DNA of 64,000 bases from Sphingobacterium sp. (GTDB taxonomy: Bacteria; Bacteroidota; Bacteroidia; Sphingobacteriales; Sphingobacteriaceae), in contig JAIRVH010000059.1 in the NCBI GenBank assembly GCA_031253985.1, forward strand, positions 1-64,000, in the 5' to 3' direction. The notes under the pieces are model-generated. The model was given only the letters and a program-made list of their open reading frames with translations, did no database searches and had not been told where the DNA came from. The number at the start of each line of letters is the position of its first letter. The first letter of the stretch is position 1. Both the position numbers and the translations under genes were made by a program. This document shows, piece after piece, positions 53,138 through 63,123 of this stretch.

Positions 53138-54589
53138 ATGAAAAGAGATGTAAACAAATTAAGAGCAATATTATTTGCTGCGGTGTTGTCTTTAACTTTA
53201 TTGGCTTTGGGCAGCTGTTATAAAGACAAGGGGAATTATGTTATCGACATGCCCGGAGAGCCACAGGTGACGGATTTGGATACCTTATATGAAGCTTCGG
53301 TAGGGGACAGTCTTATTATAGCGCCCAAAATTACCGGCATTGATGCGGCTTCCGTTAAATGTAATTGGCGGATCGATGTGCCTGAGGCAATTGTCCCTGA
53401 AGCTAACCACTATGAAGGGGCTGCGCTGCGTATCGTTTTCGGACTGCAGGCCAAAAGGTATACAGCCCGGCTTACGGTGACCAATACCGCCAATGGAATG
53501 AAATATTTCTACAATTTCAAAATTCAGGGAACGACAGCTTTTTCGCGTGGATCACTTGTGCTATCTGTTCAAAACGGGGTCAGCAAACTCTCCTTTATCA
53601 AACCTGATAACACTGTACAACCCAATATTTATGAGGCGATCAACGGCGAGTCATTACCTCCTGATCCGCTGCATATCCATTACCTGAAAAATCAGTTCAC
53701 GGGAAATACACCACTGGGCTATTGGATTATTTCCAGGCAGGCAGGTGTGCGGCTGGATGTGAACAATCTGGTCAAAGAAGCCGTAAAACCAGGGACTTTG
53801 CACGATAACTTTTTTCTGGCACCGTCGACGATTGATGTTGGAAGCCTGATTGCCCATCCGCAAGGCGTAATGATGGGTGTTATCAACGGCAAATTTTATG
53901 GTGGAACCACGAATACCTGGGATCAATCGAATACCTACGGGATGTTTGGAACATATGCAGACGGAGATTACGAGTTGGCCCCGGAAATTATTTTGACCGC
54001 GGTAGACAACAATTTTAGCGTCATCGCTTTCGAAAAGAATAAAAAGCAGTTTGTGCGCATCAATATTTATGGTAGTCCAATGTACTTCGGTACGCAATAT
54101 AGTCCAGTCAATACTGAAATTTTTGATCCGACAAAGGTGGGTATGGATTTGATCCGAATGGTACAGATCAATAGTACGGACACTTATGCGTATGTGAAAG
54201 ATAGCAACGGGAACATATATGAGCTGAAGTTCAATGCCAACTTTAATGGACCTTTTATGGTCACTGCGGTACACAAAAGACTCTTTTCAAAACAGGAGTG
54301 GATCAATGAGCGAACCAAGATGGTGGCGACCCGTAATGGCTACATCTATGTGGCCTACAAAAATCAGGTATTTCGCTACAATCCGCTCAATCAGCAGGTG
54401 GAGCAGTTAAAAGCAGCCATCAAATCGGATATCGGATTGCTCAAATTGGATGATGATGAAAATACCCTGATCGCAGGTGCTGAGGGCGCACTGTATTACA
54501 TGGACATTCGAGTAGGACAGCAAGGTGAGCTCCTCAAAACAATCGAAGGTATCCCGGGAAATCCTGTGGACATGACCTGGCGTAAGTAA
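53138..54589 (+). CDS. PKD-like family lipoprotein
   Basis: 483 residues from ATG 53138 (M-K-R-D-V-N-K-L); the longer frame from 53111 overlaps the previous gene. Lipoprotein Cys in L-G-S-C-Y-K-D-K-G-N-Y, the hallmark start of the PKD-like family. An Ig/PKD-type beta domain follows, then a repeat-rich part resembling a beta propeller in the second half (for example N-G-N-I-Y-E-L-K-F-N, N-G-Y-I-Y-V-A-Y-K-N-Q-V). Likely a surface ligand-binding protein of the importer complex. One-base spacing to the preceding stop implies translational coupling. Confidence 0.8.
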   Translation: MKRDVNKLRAILFAAVLSLTLLALGSCYKDKGNYVIDMPGEPQVTDLDTLYEASVGDSLIIAPKITGIDAASVKCNWRIDVPEAIVPEANHYEGAALRIVFGLQAKRYTARLTVTNTANGMKYFYNFKIQGTTAFSRGSLVLSVQNGVSKLSFIKPDNTVQPNIYEAINGESLPPDPLHIHYLKNQFTGNTPLGYWIISRQAGVRLDVNNLVKEAVKPGTLHDNFFLAPSTIDVGSLIAHPQGVMMGVINGKFYGGTTNTWDQSNTYGMFGTYADGDYELAPEIILTAVDNNFSVIAFEKNKKQFVRINIYGSPMYFGTQYSPVNTEIFDPTKVGMDLIRMVQINSTDTYAYVKDSNGNIYELKFNANFNGPFMVTAVHKRLFSKQEWINERTKMVATRNGYIYVAYKNQVFRYNPLNQQVEQLKAAIKSDIGLLKLDDDENTLIAGAEGALYYMDIRVGQQGELLKTIEGIPGNPVDMTWRK

Positions 54590-54621
54590 AAAGAATAAAA
54601 ATAAAATCTAATCATATAAAC

Positions 54622-55764
54622 ATGAAAAATTTAAAAACAGTGGCTTTGGCACTGGCATTTTTACCCATGGCAGCATTTGCACAACAAGCAAATTTTCAGA
54701 TCAATGGAAGTGCACCAAAAGCTTTCAATGGTAAAAAAGTGTATTTGGATTATACAAAAGATGGATTTCCGGCATCCGATTCGTCTGCTATTGTGAATGG
54801 CAAGTTTAGTTTCAAAGGGACAGTAGAGGAGCCTGCTTATTCAAGAATGGTTTTTGATCAGGAGGGTAAAGGAAAATTGATCGCACAGAATATCGGTGAC
54901 CGATTATACTTTTATTTGGGTAATGAGACTTACAACATGACCATCAAAGATTCGCTGCGGACGGCTGCAATAAAAGGGTCACCTTTGCATAACGCGTATG
55001 TCGCTTATCTGAATGAAATCGGTGGCGGTTTTATGGATATTATTGATGCGGGGAATAAAGCTTTTGCTGCTGTAGATAAAAATGCAGCTGATGCCAATGA
55101 ACAGTATAAAGCTATCCACGAAAAGTTTGAGGCAAGGTTTGAAGCACGCCGGGTAAAGGAACTTGCATTTGCAGCAAAAAATCCGAGTTCGATCTTTGCG
55201 GTAGATGCCCTTATAGATGCGGCCAATAAACGTAAGCTCAGTGAGATCGAACCTTTATTTTTGAAGCTCTCGAAAGAGGTGCGTCAAATGACGAATGCGC
55301 GGCAGCTGGAAGCACGCTTTCTGGCTGAGCGAAGTGTGAAAATTGGTAATAAAGCGCCTGATTTTTCTCAGCCGGATACGAATGGGAAAATGATCAAGGT
55401 GTCCGATTTCAAAGGACAGTATGTGCTGATCGATTTTTGGGCAAGCTGGTGTGGTCCCTGTCGTGCGGAAAACCCCAATCTATTAAAGGCGTATAACAAG
55501 TATAAAAGTAAGGGACTGGAAGTCCTTGCGGTATCCCTCGATGATACAAAAGGAAAAAATGCCTGGTTAAAAGCGATTAAGGATGATGGTCTGCCTTGGA
55601 TCCAAGTGGCGGATCTGAAGGGTTGGAGCAATGAGGCGGCGGTATTATATGGCGTACGTGCTGTGCCACAGAATTATCTGGTGGATCCGAAAGGAAACAT
55701 TGTCGCTATTAATATCAAAGGAGAACTGCTGCATCAGGAATTGGCCAAAATTTTTGGGAACTAA
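54622..55764 (+). CDS. TlpA-like thiol-disulfide protein with DUF4369 domain
   Basis: 380 residues, signal peptide ending A-A-F-A-Q. DUF4369-type N-terminal beta domain about 25-120, helical linker, thioredoxin-like domain about 240-375 with C277-G-P-C280 in F-W-A-S-W-C-G-P-C and the cis-Pro region V-R-A-V-P-Q-N-Y-L. It reduces disulfides in the periplasm or at the outer membrane. Such proteins often end SusC/SusD/DUF4843/PKD operons. That context hints at protein, peptide or cofactor import rather than simple glycans, which is an inference. Confidence 0.88.
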   Translation: MKNLKTVALALAFLPMAAFAQQANFQINGSAPKAFNGKKVYLDYTKDGFPASDSSAIVNGKFSFKGTVEEPAYSRMVFDQEGKGKLIAQNIGDRLYFYLGNETYNMTIKDSLRTAAIKGSPLHNAYVAYLNEIGGGFMDIIDAGNKAFAAVDKNAADANEQYKAIHEKFEARFEARRVKELAFAAKNPSSIFAVDALIDAANKRKLSEIEPLFLKLSKEVRQMTNARQLEARFLAERSVKIGNKAPDFSQPDTNGKMIKVSDFKGQYVLIDFWASWCGPCRAENPNLLKAYNKYKSKGLEVLAVSLDDTKGKNAWLKAIKDDGLPWIQVADLKGWSNEAAVLYGVRAVPQNYLVDPKGNIVAINIKGELLHQELAKIFGN

Positions 55765-55861
55765 AGATTAAATGCGGGCTCATTGACCTGAGATTGGAAT
55801 GCTGATACCGTATATGAAAGATGCACGTTGAAGATCTTCTCTAAACGACGAGGTATATATT

Positions 55862-55889
55862 AAAGCTAGGGATTGAATCCCTAGCTTTT

Positions 55890-55891
<2 letters not shown>
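55862..55891. terminator. Bidirectional terminator between TlpA-like and esterase genes
   Basis: AAAGCTAGGGAT (55862-55873) pairs with ATCCCTAGCTTT (55877-55888), a 12-bp perfect stem with a TGA loop and a T run. It serves the plus-strand operon and overlaps the last codon of the minus-strand esterase at 55890. Confidence 0.9.
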
Positions 55892-56799
<908 letters not shown>

Positions 56800-56826
56800 A
56801 AAGATGATGTCTAGTTTATCTGAGGT

Positions 56827-58557
56827 TTAATTCATCGCTATAAACTTGAATTTGAACAATTGGCAAGAGGTACCGTAATAATCCCACAGCTGTAGGTTGG
56901 AATTTCCATCCATCGTACAGTTGGGTACATCCCATCCACGTGTGGCATCCACTTTCGACAGGATTTTGTAATAGCCATTGGCTACTGCCAGCACCTGCCA
57001 GGCTTGTGCATCATTGTTGTAGTTCTGCCAGAGCCGGATGGAAGTTCCGAGTGTATTGCTGTTGCTGGCCAGGTCAATGCAGCGATTACTTGCGCTAGCT
57101 TTGGAAACAAAACGCCAGTAACCATTGCCGGCATCGACGGCAACCCAGCGTTGCGCATTTGCACCATTTCGGGTCCAGGGTCTGAGTACAGCGCCGTTGG
57201 CGTCTTCCCCTGATTTTAAATCTAGGACTTTGTTGGCATCGGTCTGAAATTCGATTTCATAAATACCGTTATTGACGAGGCTGGTAACATTGCAATTTGA
57301 ACTGGGATAATTGGAGGCGGCATATTGTTGAAACCATTGTTTACTAGGAGCAGCGCAGGCTTCCCAATCGTTATTGAAGGCAGTACCTGCATTGGGATCG
57401 CCTTTGTGGAGCAGGTCGTCAGGAGCGAGAAGGTTCCAACTCACATTGCCGGATTGATCGACGATATATTTTAAATTGGCACCAAAGCCATTGCCACCGG
57501 CAGTACCTGTGGAGCCTGTGCCAAAGGTGCCATATCCTTGCGGTGCCCAGTCGGTCTCCGTAATGGCGATTGGTGCAATGTCAGCAATAGGTTTAACATT
57601 GGTATTCCAGGCATTTTGAAAGGCCTGATAGGTATTAACGCCACCCCAATACCCGGGATAAATATGTACAGCGTACCCGATGTTGCCACCGGTAATCTGA
57701 TTACTGACATAGCCTTGGTAATGAGACTGCCAGCCGGTGCCGGGTATCCAGCATACATTGTTGGCACCGTTGTTACGGATAATATTGACCAATGGCTGAA
57801 AGAAATTTTTAAGTGCAGCAAAATGCTCGTTTCCTGTTGTTCCCCAAGTGCCATTTGTGCCCAGGATTTCAACGGGTTCGTTGGCCAGCTCAAACATCAC
57901 GTTATCGGCGTTCTTCAGTGCAGGGTGCTGCGAAAGAAAAGTCCATACGGTTTTGAGATAAGTATGATAGGCATCATTGACCGCAATACGGTGCGGACAT
58001 ACACCCGGAGGGCGCAAGATGACATACATACCCCGACTGCGGGCATGGTTGATCAACGGAATAATGACCTGGTCGGTATACGTAACCAAGCGATTGTAAT
58101 TGAACCTTGAGATGTCATCTTCGGGAATAGGTGCACCAGGATCGTTGGTCCAATAAGGATCGATATGGAGACGAATATAATTGAGATACCAACCGTCGGC
58201 CGCACTGCTGAGTTTGTCAATGACGGCTTTGTTGTAATTGAGCGCTCCTTGTACATTGTAATTGTCCCAGGTGCAGTACCCCGAGTTGGCCCCATACTGA
58301 CAGCCATTGAACCAGGGGCTTGGCGTAATGGCTACCCCATGCAGGACGATATTATTGTCGCAGGGATCCTTGAGGTACTTTCCGCCTACATGTAGGGTCG
58401 GTGTCGACCGTGGCCAGCTTGTGACAGCTTGCGCGGAAACATTGGACTTCAGACTTCTTTCGGATTCGCTGGTCAAGGTTTTTTCTTCCAGCCGCGAACA
58501 GCTGGAAAGAATGGTTAATAAAAAGACCAGCAGTAACCACATTTTGTTTGTTCTCAT
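56827..58557 (-). CDS. GH5 endo-glycanase with C-terminal ricin-type beta-trefoil
   Basis: 576 residues, lipoprotein signal with Cys in I-L-S-S-C-S. GH5 barrel about 50-420: acid/base E227 in F-E-L-A-N-E-P and nucleophile E334 in A-I-T-E-T-D-W, with Y-A-V-H-I-Y-P-G between. Residues about 435-575 form a ricin B/CBM13-like trefoil (V-L-D-L-K-S-G, R-C-I-D-L-A-S-N, repeated Q-x-W motifs). GH5 includes xylanases, mannanases and cellulases; the neighbouring GH10 and esterase favour xylan or arabinoxylan. It is probably anchored at the cell surface. Confidence 0.85.
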   Translation of the reverse strand: MRTNKMWLLLVFLLTILSSCSRLEEKTLTSESERSLKSNVSAQAVTSWPRSTPTLHVGGKYLKDPCDNNIVLHGVAITPSPWFNGCQYGANSGYCTWDNYNVQGALNYNKAVIDKLSSAADGWYLNYIRLHIDPYWTNDPGAPIPEDDISRFNYNRLVTYTDQVIIPLINHARSRGMYVILRPPGVCPHRIAVNDAYHTYLKTVWTFLSQHPALKNADNVMFELANEPVEILGTNGTWGTTGNEHFAALKNFFQPLVNIIRNNGANNVCWIPGTGWQSHYQGYVSNQITGGNIGYAVHIYPGYWGGVNTYQAFQNAWNTNVKPIADIAPIAITETDWAPQGYGTFGTGSTGTAGGNGFGANLKYIVDQSGNVSWNLLAPDDLLHKGDPNAGTAFNNDWEACAAPSKQWFQQYAASNYPSSNCNVTSLVNNGIYEIEFQTDANKVLDLKSGEDANGAVLRPWTRNGANAQRWVAVDAGNGYWRFVSKASASNRCIDLASNSNTLGTSIRLWQNYNNDAQAWQVLAVANGYYKILSKVDATRGWDVPNCTMDGNSNLQLWDYYGTSCQLFKFKFIAMN

Positions 58558-58587
58558 AATTTAAATATTAAAGGGTGATTAATGATC

Positions 58588-60273
58588 TTATTTTTTAACC
58601 TGCAATGCTTCAGCGACAGCCTGATATGCTGGCTTTCGAACGAATCCTTCGGTCCATAAACCGATCGGTTCTCCCCGCCGCCAGAATGAATTCTCTTGGT
58701 CAGGACTGTCTAATGGACTCCATATGGTAATACCATATTGTTTGTTTTTGGGAATGATCTCGAGATATTTCTCAACGACAAATTTGTATAAGTCCGCTTG
58801 TTTCTGATACATTTCAGCTGTTGCATTTGTAGTTTTAATACCTGTTCCAAGCCCGATATCTAACTCAGACACCTTGATGAACTTGCCGGTGGCTGCCAGC
58901 AGCGTAAACATATTGACGATGTTGTCTTTGTTTGTATTGATATCGATGTGCATCTGCGTGCCGATACCATCAACCTTGGCGCCTTTGCTTTCGATGTAGC
59001 TGACATAGGCGATCAGTCCTTTACATTTGTTGCCGCCGCCTTCCAAACCGTAGTCATTGATGAATAGGAGATCATTGGTATTGCCATATTTGCGGGCGAA
59101 TTGAAAGGCCTTCACGGCATAATCCTTACCTAAGTAATCCTGCCAGTAGAATTCGTCATCAGCCAGATCGGTTTTTCCGATTCCGGTCTTCAAGGCATAT
59201 TGGTCTGGCCAGTCGGACATAGGCTCGTTGACCACATCCCAGGATTTGATATACCCTTTGGTTTTCTCCAACATGCCGGCAATAAATGTCTCCAGTGCTT
59301 TTGTGAGTATGGCTTCTTTCTCGGCAGGTGTTTTGTCGATCGTGCTACCTCCCGGGCTGCCATACCCTTCACCATTGGCGGATTGTGCTCTGGAGGAGTT
59401 ATTTCCCCAGCCAAACCAACCATCGATATTGTTTTCAAAATCACTGTTGGCGATAAGATTAGTCGAGCTGCCTGTTTTTGTCAGCACAACCTTGTCAATG
59501 AAAATAGTGCCATCGTATTGACCAAAATTGATAATAAAACGGTTGCGTGCAGCAGTTGCGGTGACTTTGAGCTCGTATTCTTTGTAGCCTGTTGTTAATG
59601 CTAATGAGCCCATATTATCACCGGTATAATTGGAAGTGCTCTGCAGATCAATACCAATATTGCCTGTTTTGCTACCTCGGGCCACAATCTTCAAAACATA
59701 CTCTTTACCCACTTCCGTAGGGGTAATGTCATAGGCTGTCTGTGCTTCCCAAGCATTGACAACAGAAGGATTGCTCATTTTTAGTGCATGTCCCGCTAGC
59801 GCTGGTCCGCCCGAACCCGGTAGAACCACAGGGGCGATCAACTTATTGAGATAGGCAGCGTTTTGTCCCGAATGCCAGCATAAGGTGTGACCATAAAGCG
59901 TCATATTGTTTTCCTGCGCAGCGGTGATCAGCTGTTCGACGCGTGATAGATTAAGGCTTCCGTCAGCCTGCACAATGGAGCCATGCTTCATTTCATAGCC
60001 CATCACCATTTCTTCAAAATTGCGGTTGGCCAGACGGTAAAGGACTCCCTTGTTAAAATAATCGTTCATATTGAGGGCTACACCAAGCTTAAATTCCGGA
60101 CTTGCCTGTTTATCTAAATAACTTTTCAGGGGATTGTAGGCGTTTATGTCTTCCTGCGCCAGCACTTTTTCCGGTTTATCGACGGCAAATTCCAATGGTT
60201 CATATTTGGTACAGGAACTCCAGACGGCGCTGAGCGAAAGTAGGATGACGATAGTTTTATTGATTTTTTTCAT
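58588..60273 (-). CDS. GH10 endo-beta-1,4-xylanase with CBM insertion
   Basis: 561 residues, lipoprotein signal V-W-S-S-C. GH10 barrel interrupted after T-L-C-W-H-S by about 150 residues of beta-sandwich resembling a CBM4/9-type module (Y-V-L-K-I-V-A-R-G, I-F-I-D-K-V-V-L, S-D-F-E-N-N-I-D-G-W). The barrel resumes near residue 315. Acid/base E350 in D-V-V-N-E-P and nucleophile E470 in V-S-E-L-D-I-G. Such insertions are known in xylan-locus GH10 enzymes of gut Bacteroidota, where this is the surface enzyme. Preceded by the DUF1735-type lipoprotein and followed by GH5. Confidence 0.92.
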   Translation of the reverse strand: MKKINKTIVILLSLSAVWSSCTKYEPLEFAVDKPEKVLAQEDINAYNPLKSYLDKQASPEFKLGVALNMNDYFNKGVLYRLANRNFEEMVMGYEMKHGSIVQADGSLNLSRVEQLITAAQENNMTLYGHTLCWHSGQNAAYLNKLIAPVVLPGSGGPALAGHALKMSNPSVVNAWEAQTAYDITPTEVGKEYVLKIVARGSKTGNIGIDLQSTSNYTGDNMGSLALTTGYKEYELKVTATAARNRFIINFGQYDGTIFIDKVVLTKTGSSTNLIANSDFENNIDGWFGWGNNSSRAQSANGEGYGSPGGSTIDKTPAEKEAILTKALETFIAGMLEKTKGYIKSWDVVNEPMSDWPDQYALKTGIGKTDLADDEFYWQDYLGKDYAVKAFQFARKYGNTNDLLFINDYGLEGGGNKCKGLIAYVSYIESKGAKVDGIGTQMHIDINTNKDNIVNMFTLLAATGKFIKVSELDIGLGTGIKTTNATAEMYQKQADLYKFVVEKYLEIIPKNKQYGITIWSPLDSPDQENSFWRRGEPIGLWTEGFVRKPAYQAVAEALQVKK

Positions 60274-60296
60274 CGTTGTTCATGGTTGAATTGATA

Positions 60297-61325
60297 CTAC
60301 TTTTTGATGGGGGTAAAAGTTTCCATTTTTACGGACCTGTCCCGCATCACGAGGGTATCCTTGCTTGTGACGCTCATCTGTGGCATTTCAATCGCATAGG
60401 AAAGATAAAGTGCGTCTCTATCCGTATTGCCCCAGCTGTTTTTTTCGCCCCGTTTGACAAACTTTCCTGTTCCTGTAGCAGATATGCCGGCAGTTGCCGA
60501 GCTGATGCTACACGTATTGTCGTCATCAAAAGTTAAGTTCAGATTGACATTAATATTGACGTCATCAGTCCCTTTGAAAGATAGCGGTAACACCGATTTC
60601 TTCAGCGCTGCTGTCATGACATTTTTGACTTCGTCTCTTTCGACATAAGCCTGATGTCTGACAATATTTTTAGTCAAGCTGCTGTTGACACCTTTGCCGA
60701 CAATCTGGTCGGTGCCCCGACGTAGGTAATTGCCGTGCCAAGGGTTTATATATTTGAGGGCGTAGAAAATAAAATCTTTTGGTGCAACATCCCAATCGGA
60801 TACAATAGCTCTATTGGCATTCTGTAGGGAAGTTTTGCCGGATAGGATGGAATCGGCGTTGACGACTTTTGACATGCGTAAGGGCAGGACGTAGTAGGTT
60901 TCCAATGCTTTGGGATCGGCAAAAAATGCGTCGGTTAGCTGTACCTCGACACCGCCTGTTAGACTGCCACTTGGAATAGTGATCTGGTTGCTGGCCAGTT
61001 GATAGTAGTTGGTCGGCAATGGTGTGACCGGCTGTCCACCTGGGTAGCTGAGTCCGTTTGTGAGGCTATTGTCGACCACAAAATCGATACGGATGTCTTT
61101 GCTGTTGTTGTATACCCCGCCTGTAGTTGCCATGACTTTGACCTTATGCTGATTGTCGAGGCTGTTGTCAATGATGTCTTCGCCCAGTGTTACCGTTCTG
61201 ACAGGTGTCTGATAAGCGAAGTATACCGATTGAAATTCGAAGTCTGGGAACTCCCAGTCGTTATTTTTGCAAGACGCCAGGCTTACTAATGCCATCGCGT
61301 AAAGAAGATTGATTTTTTTCATCAT
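60297..61325 (-). CDS. DUF1735/DUF5627-type glycan-binding lipoprotein
   Basis: 343 residues from ATG 61325 (or 61322). The longer frame from 61439 overlaps the SusD gene and gives no signal, while M-M-K-K-I-N-L-L-Y ... A-S-C-K-N gives a lipoprotein signal. The N-terminal part (S-V-Y-F-A-Y-Q-T-P-V-R-T-V-T-L-G) fits DUF1735; the second half (W-D-V-A-P-K-D-F-I-F-Y-A-L-K-Y, Y-L-S-Y-A-I-E-M) fits DUF5627. Its place between SusD and GH10 matches the xylan-binding surface lipoprotein of known xylan loci. Non-catalytic binding is inferred. Confidence 0.75.
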   Translation of the reverse strand: MMKKINLLYAMALVSLASCKNNDWEFPDFEFQSVYFAYQTPVRTVTLGEDIIDNSLDNQHKVKVMATTGGVYNNSKDIRIDFVVDNSLTNGLSYPGGQPVTPLPTNYYQLASNQITIPSGSLTGGVEVQLTDAFFADPKALETYYVLPLRMSKVVNADSILSGKTSLQNANRAIVSDWDVAPKDFIFYALKYINPWHGNYLRRGTDQIVGKGVNSSLTKNIVRHQAYVERDEVKNVMTAALKKSVLPLSFKGTDDVNINVNLNLTFDDDNTCSISSATAGISATGTGKFVKRGEKNSWGNTDRDALYLSYAIEMPQMSVTSKDTLVMRDRSVKMETFTPIKK

Positions 61326-61338
61326 GTGCGTATTAATG

Positions 61339-63102
61339 TTAATTCCATCCTGTATTCTGTACAAGATTGCTATATTTAAGTACTTCACTGTACGGGATCG
61401 GACCATAGTACATATAGGTTTCGTAAAGTCTATTTTCAACCGGAATTTCCGTGTAGCTGTTGTTACTTATGCTGATTCCTTTTGCAGCAACATTGATATC
61501 CATCTTCCAGCGGCGGAGATCCCAAAACCGAAATCCTTCAAAGCAGAGCTCCAGTCGGCGTTCGTTGCGGATGAGCTGCCGCATTTGATCTTTATTGTTT
61601 TTTACTTGCTCCAGGTAAGGATCGCCATTGTTGGTGCCTACACCGGCACGTCTGCGAATAGCTTTGATGATATCGTAAGCAGAGAACGTAAAGGTCCCCA
61701 TGCCTGTAGGTCCCCAGGCTTCATTAGCTGCCTCGGCATAAGCCAGATACATTTCTGTCATCCGTAGGCGGACATTGAAATGCATTTGTTGGGTCGGGGA
61801 TGATGGATTTAGATTAACGTCCTGACGTAGGAGCTTTTTGAGGTAATAGCCCGTTCGTGTAGATGTTTCGACCTTATTTAGCCCATCGTTGGTTGGACTG
61901 TTGGCAGTGGTATTGATCGCTGTGCTGCTGACACCTGCAGTTGCTCCATTGACAATAATATAAGTCTTCAATCTAGGATCCCGCTTATCATAAGGATTGG
62001 CTTTATTGTAGGCCGAATTGGCATCTCCAATCGGATATCCATTTTCCATGGGGAAGGCATCGACCAGGTTTTGCGTGGGATTGAGTCTTCCTTTTCCAAA
62101 TAATGTTGGCGGAAAATGGTCCTGTTCCATGCTATTGCTATTTCCTTTGTCGGTACGCCAAAGGATTTCGGCGGGGTTTGATCCGGAGGTTAAACCGTCG
62201 ACTACATCTTTATTGTACCAGGTAAATCCTTTAGGATCGATGCCACTGGGGCCGCCTTTGGCTTGGATGACTTGTCCGGCATAGGTGGCCGCTTGCTCCC
62301 AAGTCGTTTTGCTGCCTTCACTGTATGCTGGACTTGCAGCCAATAATGCCGCTCTGGCGCGGATCGCCTGTGCGATGCGTTTGGTCATCCGGAGTTTGAA
62401 ATAAGATCCGAATACGCGATTGTAATCGTCCTTATTGATCGTTCCTGCATATTTGGCCGGGATCTGACTATCGGCGCTGATGTCTTCATAATCCATCGGC
62501 AACAGGTCTTCTGCTTTTTTGATGTCATCGTAGAGCTGTTGCATGCAGGTTTCAAATGGTGCCCGTGTATGGTTAAAGTCCGAATTGATGGTTTCGGGAG
62601 TCAGAAGGATGGGGACACCCATGATTTCCCCGGTACTTGATTTCCCAGCATGTGCCTGGAGCAGGTGAAACATAAATAGGGCACGAAGGCCATAAGCTTC
62701 ACCTTTCATCCGGTCGTTGAATAGGACGCTGACCTTTGGATCCAGCGCCCATTCCACCTTATCGCTCAGGGATAAAAAGTTGTTGAGATATTGCAAAGCT
62801 GCGTAACTGTTGCGCCATTGGTCGAAAGGGTTGTTTATGCTTGTCCATTGCCCCGTGGCTGTTTTAAGATAGGTGTTGCTTTTATCGTTGCTTACTGCAT
62901 TGTCGGTGGCAACATCATCGAAGCTATAACTATTGCCCGGAACGCGGTTGTATCCGTTTAGGAGTAATCCTTGGGCATAGAGGGGACGGCTGTTGGCCGT
63001 TTCAATTTCAAGATTATTTTCAATAGCCGGATCAAACATATCCTCACAGGAGGAAAATAGTAAGCTACTTAGGATGGCTATGGTTAGTATTCTTTTCATC
63101 AT
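61339..63102 (-). CDS. SusD/RagB-like lipoprotein of the xylan locus
   Basis: 587 residues, lipoprotein Cys in L-L-F-S-S-C-E-D. SusD features: N-P-F-D-Q-W-R-N-S-Y-A-A-L-Q-Y-L-N, Y-G-L-R-A-L-F-M-F-H-L-L-Q-A-H-A, R-M-T-E-M-Y-L-A-Y-A-E-A-A-N-E, and the ending R-R-L-E-L-C-F-E-G-F-R-F-W-D-L-R-R-W. It binds xylan-derived glycans at the surface with the SusC encoded 21 bp upstream. The gene order agrees with known xylan-utilisation loci. Confidence 0.92.
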   Translation of the reverse strand: MMKRILTIAILSSLLFSSCEDMFDPAIENNLEIETANSRPLYAQGLLLNGYNRVPGNSYSFDDVATDNAVSNDKSNTYLKTATGQWTSINNPFDQWRNSYAALQYLNNFLSLSDKVEWALDPKVSVLFNDRMKGEAYGLRALFMFHLLQAHAGKSSTGEIMGVPILLTPETINSDFNHTRAPFETCMQQLYDDIKKAEDLLPMDYEDISADSQIPAKYAGTINKDDYNRVFGSYFKLRMTKRIAQAIRARAALLAASPAYSEGSKTTWEQAATYAGQVIQAKGGPSGIDPKGFTWYNKDVVDGLTSGSNPAEILWRTDKGNSNSMEQDHFPPTLFGKGRLNPTQNLVDAFPMENGYPIGDANSAYNKANPYDKRDPRLKTYIIVNGATAGVSSTAINTTANSPTNDGLNKVETSTRTGYYLKKLLRQDVNLNPSSPTQQMHFNVRLRMTEMYLAYAEAANEAWGPTGMGTFTFSAYDIIKAIRRRAGVGTNNGDPYLEQVKNNKDQMRQLIRNERRLELCFEGFRFWDLRRWKMDINVAAKGISISNNSYTEIPVENRLYETYMYYGPIPYSEVLKYSNLVQNTGWN

Positions 63103-63123
63103 TCTCGGTTTAAATAGTTATGA

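Noticed and set aside
53654..54274. 206-codon minus-strand frame
   Set aside because: Antisense to the PKD-like lipoprotein gene, with shadow-frame composition.
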